This document shows, piece after piece, positions 6,952 through 7,783 of a stretch of 7,783 nt of DNA. The notes beneath the pieces are model-generated. The model was not told the DNA's origin and did no database searches. It was given only the letters and a program-made list of their open reading frames with translations. Origin of the DNA: Betaproteobacteria bacterium (GTDB lineage: Bacteria > Pseudomonadota > Gammaproteobacteria > Burkholderiales > Thiobacillaceae); assembly GCA_020049245.1 (NCBI GenBank), contig JAIFLB010000152.1:1-7783 (forward strand), written 5' to 3'. A program made the translations under genes and the position numbers. The first letter of the stretch is position 1; each line of letters begins with the position of its first letter.

Positions 6952-7783
6952 ATGCGCAATACCCTCACCCACCTGTTCACCCTGGCCTGCCTTGCCGGTC
7001 TGACGCAACTCGCCAATGCCGAGCAGCTCGACAACCTGACGCTGTAACAAAGCCTGCGCATCGCCCTGGAAAACCACCGCTCGCTGCAGGTCTCGCAAGC
7101 CGCGCTCGACATGGCGGAAGCGCAGTACCAGCAGGCAATGGCGGCATTTCGGCCGAAACTGGGGTTGGAAGCCGGGTTTCAGCGGGCGGACGAGGATCGG
7201 ACGTTTACTTTTCAAGGTGCGGTACAACTTCCCGCACCGGTAGTGCCGCTTCTCGGTCCCACACTTCCCCTCGACCTCGACGTCAAACTCTTCGACCGCG
7301 ACGTCACCCGCGCCGGCCTCAACCTGACTTATCCGCTCTACACCGGCGGCAAGAAAGAGGCGATCACCGGCATGGCGAAGAAAGGCGTCGAAATCGCGCG
7401 CGAGGAAAAGCGCAAGACCGAACTGGAGGTGGTGCGCGACGTCAACAAGTACTACCACGGCGCGCAGTTCGCGCAGCAGATGGAACAACTGGTCAGCGAC
7501 ACGCTGGAACGCTTCCAGGCGCTGGAAGACCTGACCGACCGGCTCTATCAGAATGCCTCGCTGAAAGTAAAGAAGACCGATTACCTGCGCAGCAAGACCA
7601 CCACCGCGATGACCCGCTCGATGCTGCAGGAAACCCGCTACGCCAGCGCGCTCACCCGCGAGGCGCTGGCCAACGCCATGGGCCTGCCAGTAAACAGCAA
7701 GATCAGCCTGGCACCGGAAGACGCAATCCCCGGCTTTGATGCCGGCTTCGAACCCTTGCTTGCCGACGCCATGAAGTTCAACC
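6952..7783 (+). pseudogene. TolC-family outer-membrane efflux/secretion protein, in-frame stop at codon 32, 3' end outside window
   Basis: TolC-family proteins form trimeric outer-membrane channels with a periplasmic alpha-barrel and work with an inner-membrane pump or ABC exporter. The signal peptide is clear: MRNTLTHLFTLACLAG then LANA with cleavage after about residue 23. The mature part starts EQLDNLTL, then TAA at 7045-7047, then QSLRIALENHRSLQVSQ and further typical family sequence open to the window edge (245 more codons). Relatives usually have LTLEQAL here, so a GAA-to-TAA change explains the stop. Downstream sequence shows AALDMAEAQYQQAMAAFRPKLGL, a strand/turn region ending LTYPLYTGGK, and the long helices expected. 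An in-frame ATG at 7111 could restart translation but would lack the signal peptide. If the TAA is real the gene is non-functional; if it is an error it is an intact exporter gene. No exporter partner is in the window. Confidence 0.88.

Overview
This 7.8 kb window is chromosomal DNA from a gammaproteobacterium-like organism. The evidence is a BipA/TypA of the E. coli type, an MtfA-type (M90) peptidase, a class I/II aminotransferase with Pseudomonas-like wording, and a TolC-family outer-membrane protein. The DNA is moderately GC-rich, so long antisense ORFs shadow the real genes. The sequence alone does not fix a genus.

Layout. Positions 1-4910 carry five minus-strand genes. In transcription order they are an exported HExxH protein of unknown function (4910-4218), the translational GTPase typA (4116-2336), mtfA (from a GTG at 2313 to 1507), a short thioredoxin with a His-rich N-terminus (1510-1130), and a PLP aminotransferase (GTG at 1118, running off the left edge). 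The last four are packed tightly: 22 bp, an ATGA overlap, then 11 bp. They look like one transcription unit, probably led by a candidate promoter in the 101 bp before typA. A 227 bp divergent, AT-rich intergenic region (4911-5137) holds a long imperfect inverted repeat. To its right, on the plus strand, are a response regulator with receiver, two PAS and HD-GYP domains (5138-6934) and, 17 bp on, a TolC-family protein that runs off the right edge.

Two genes are broken. typA is split by a net loss of 43 bases inside its GTPase domain; restoring 14 codons gives 607 residues, the E. coli length. The TolC-family gene has an in-frame TAA at codon 32, where the family normally has Glu and a single G-to-T change would explain it. 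Either the assembly is imperfect here or the strain carries real lesions; read-level data would decide.

Functionally the left cluster mixes ribosome/stress biology (TypA), a peptidase linked in E. coli to the sugar-PTS regulator Mlc, thiol redox chemistry and amino-acid metabolism. The right cluster pairs probable c-di-GMP hydrolysis with an outer-membrane export channel. I found no tRNA, rRNA, CRISPR array, insertion sequence or phage gene, and no clear undescribed multi-gene system. The most unfamiliar items are the exported HExxH protein, the His-tailed thioredoxin and the HD-GYP/TolC pairing.
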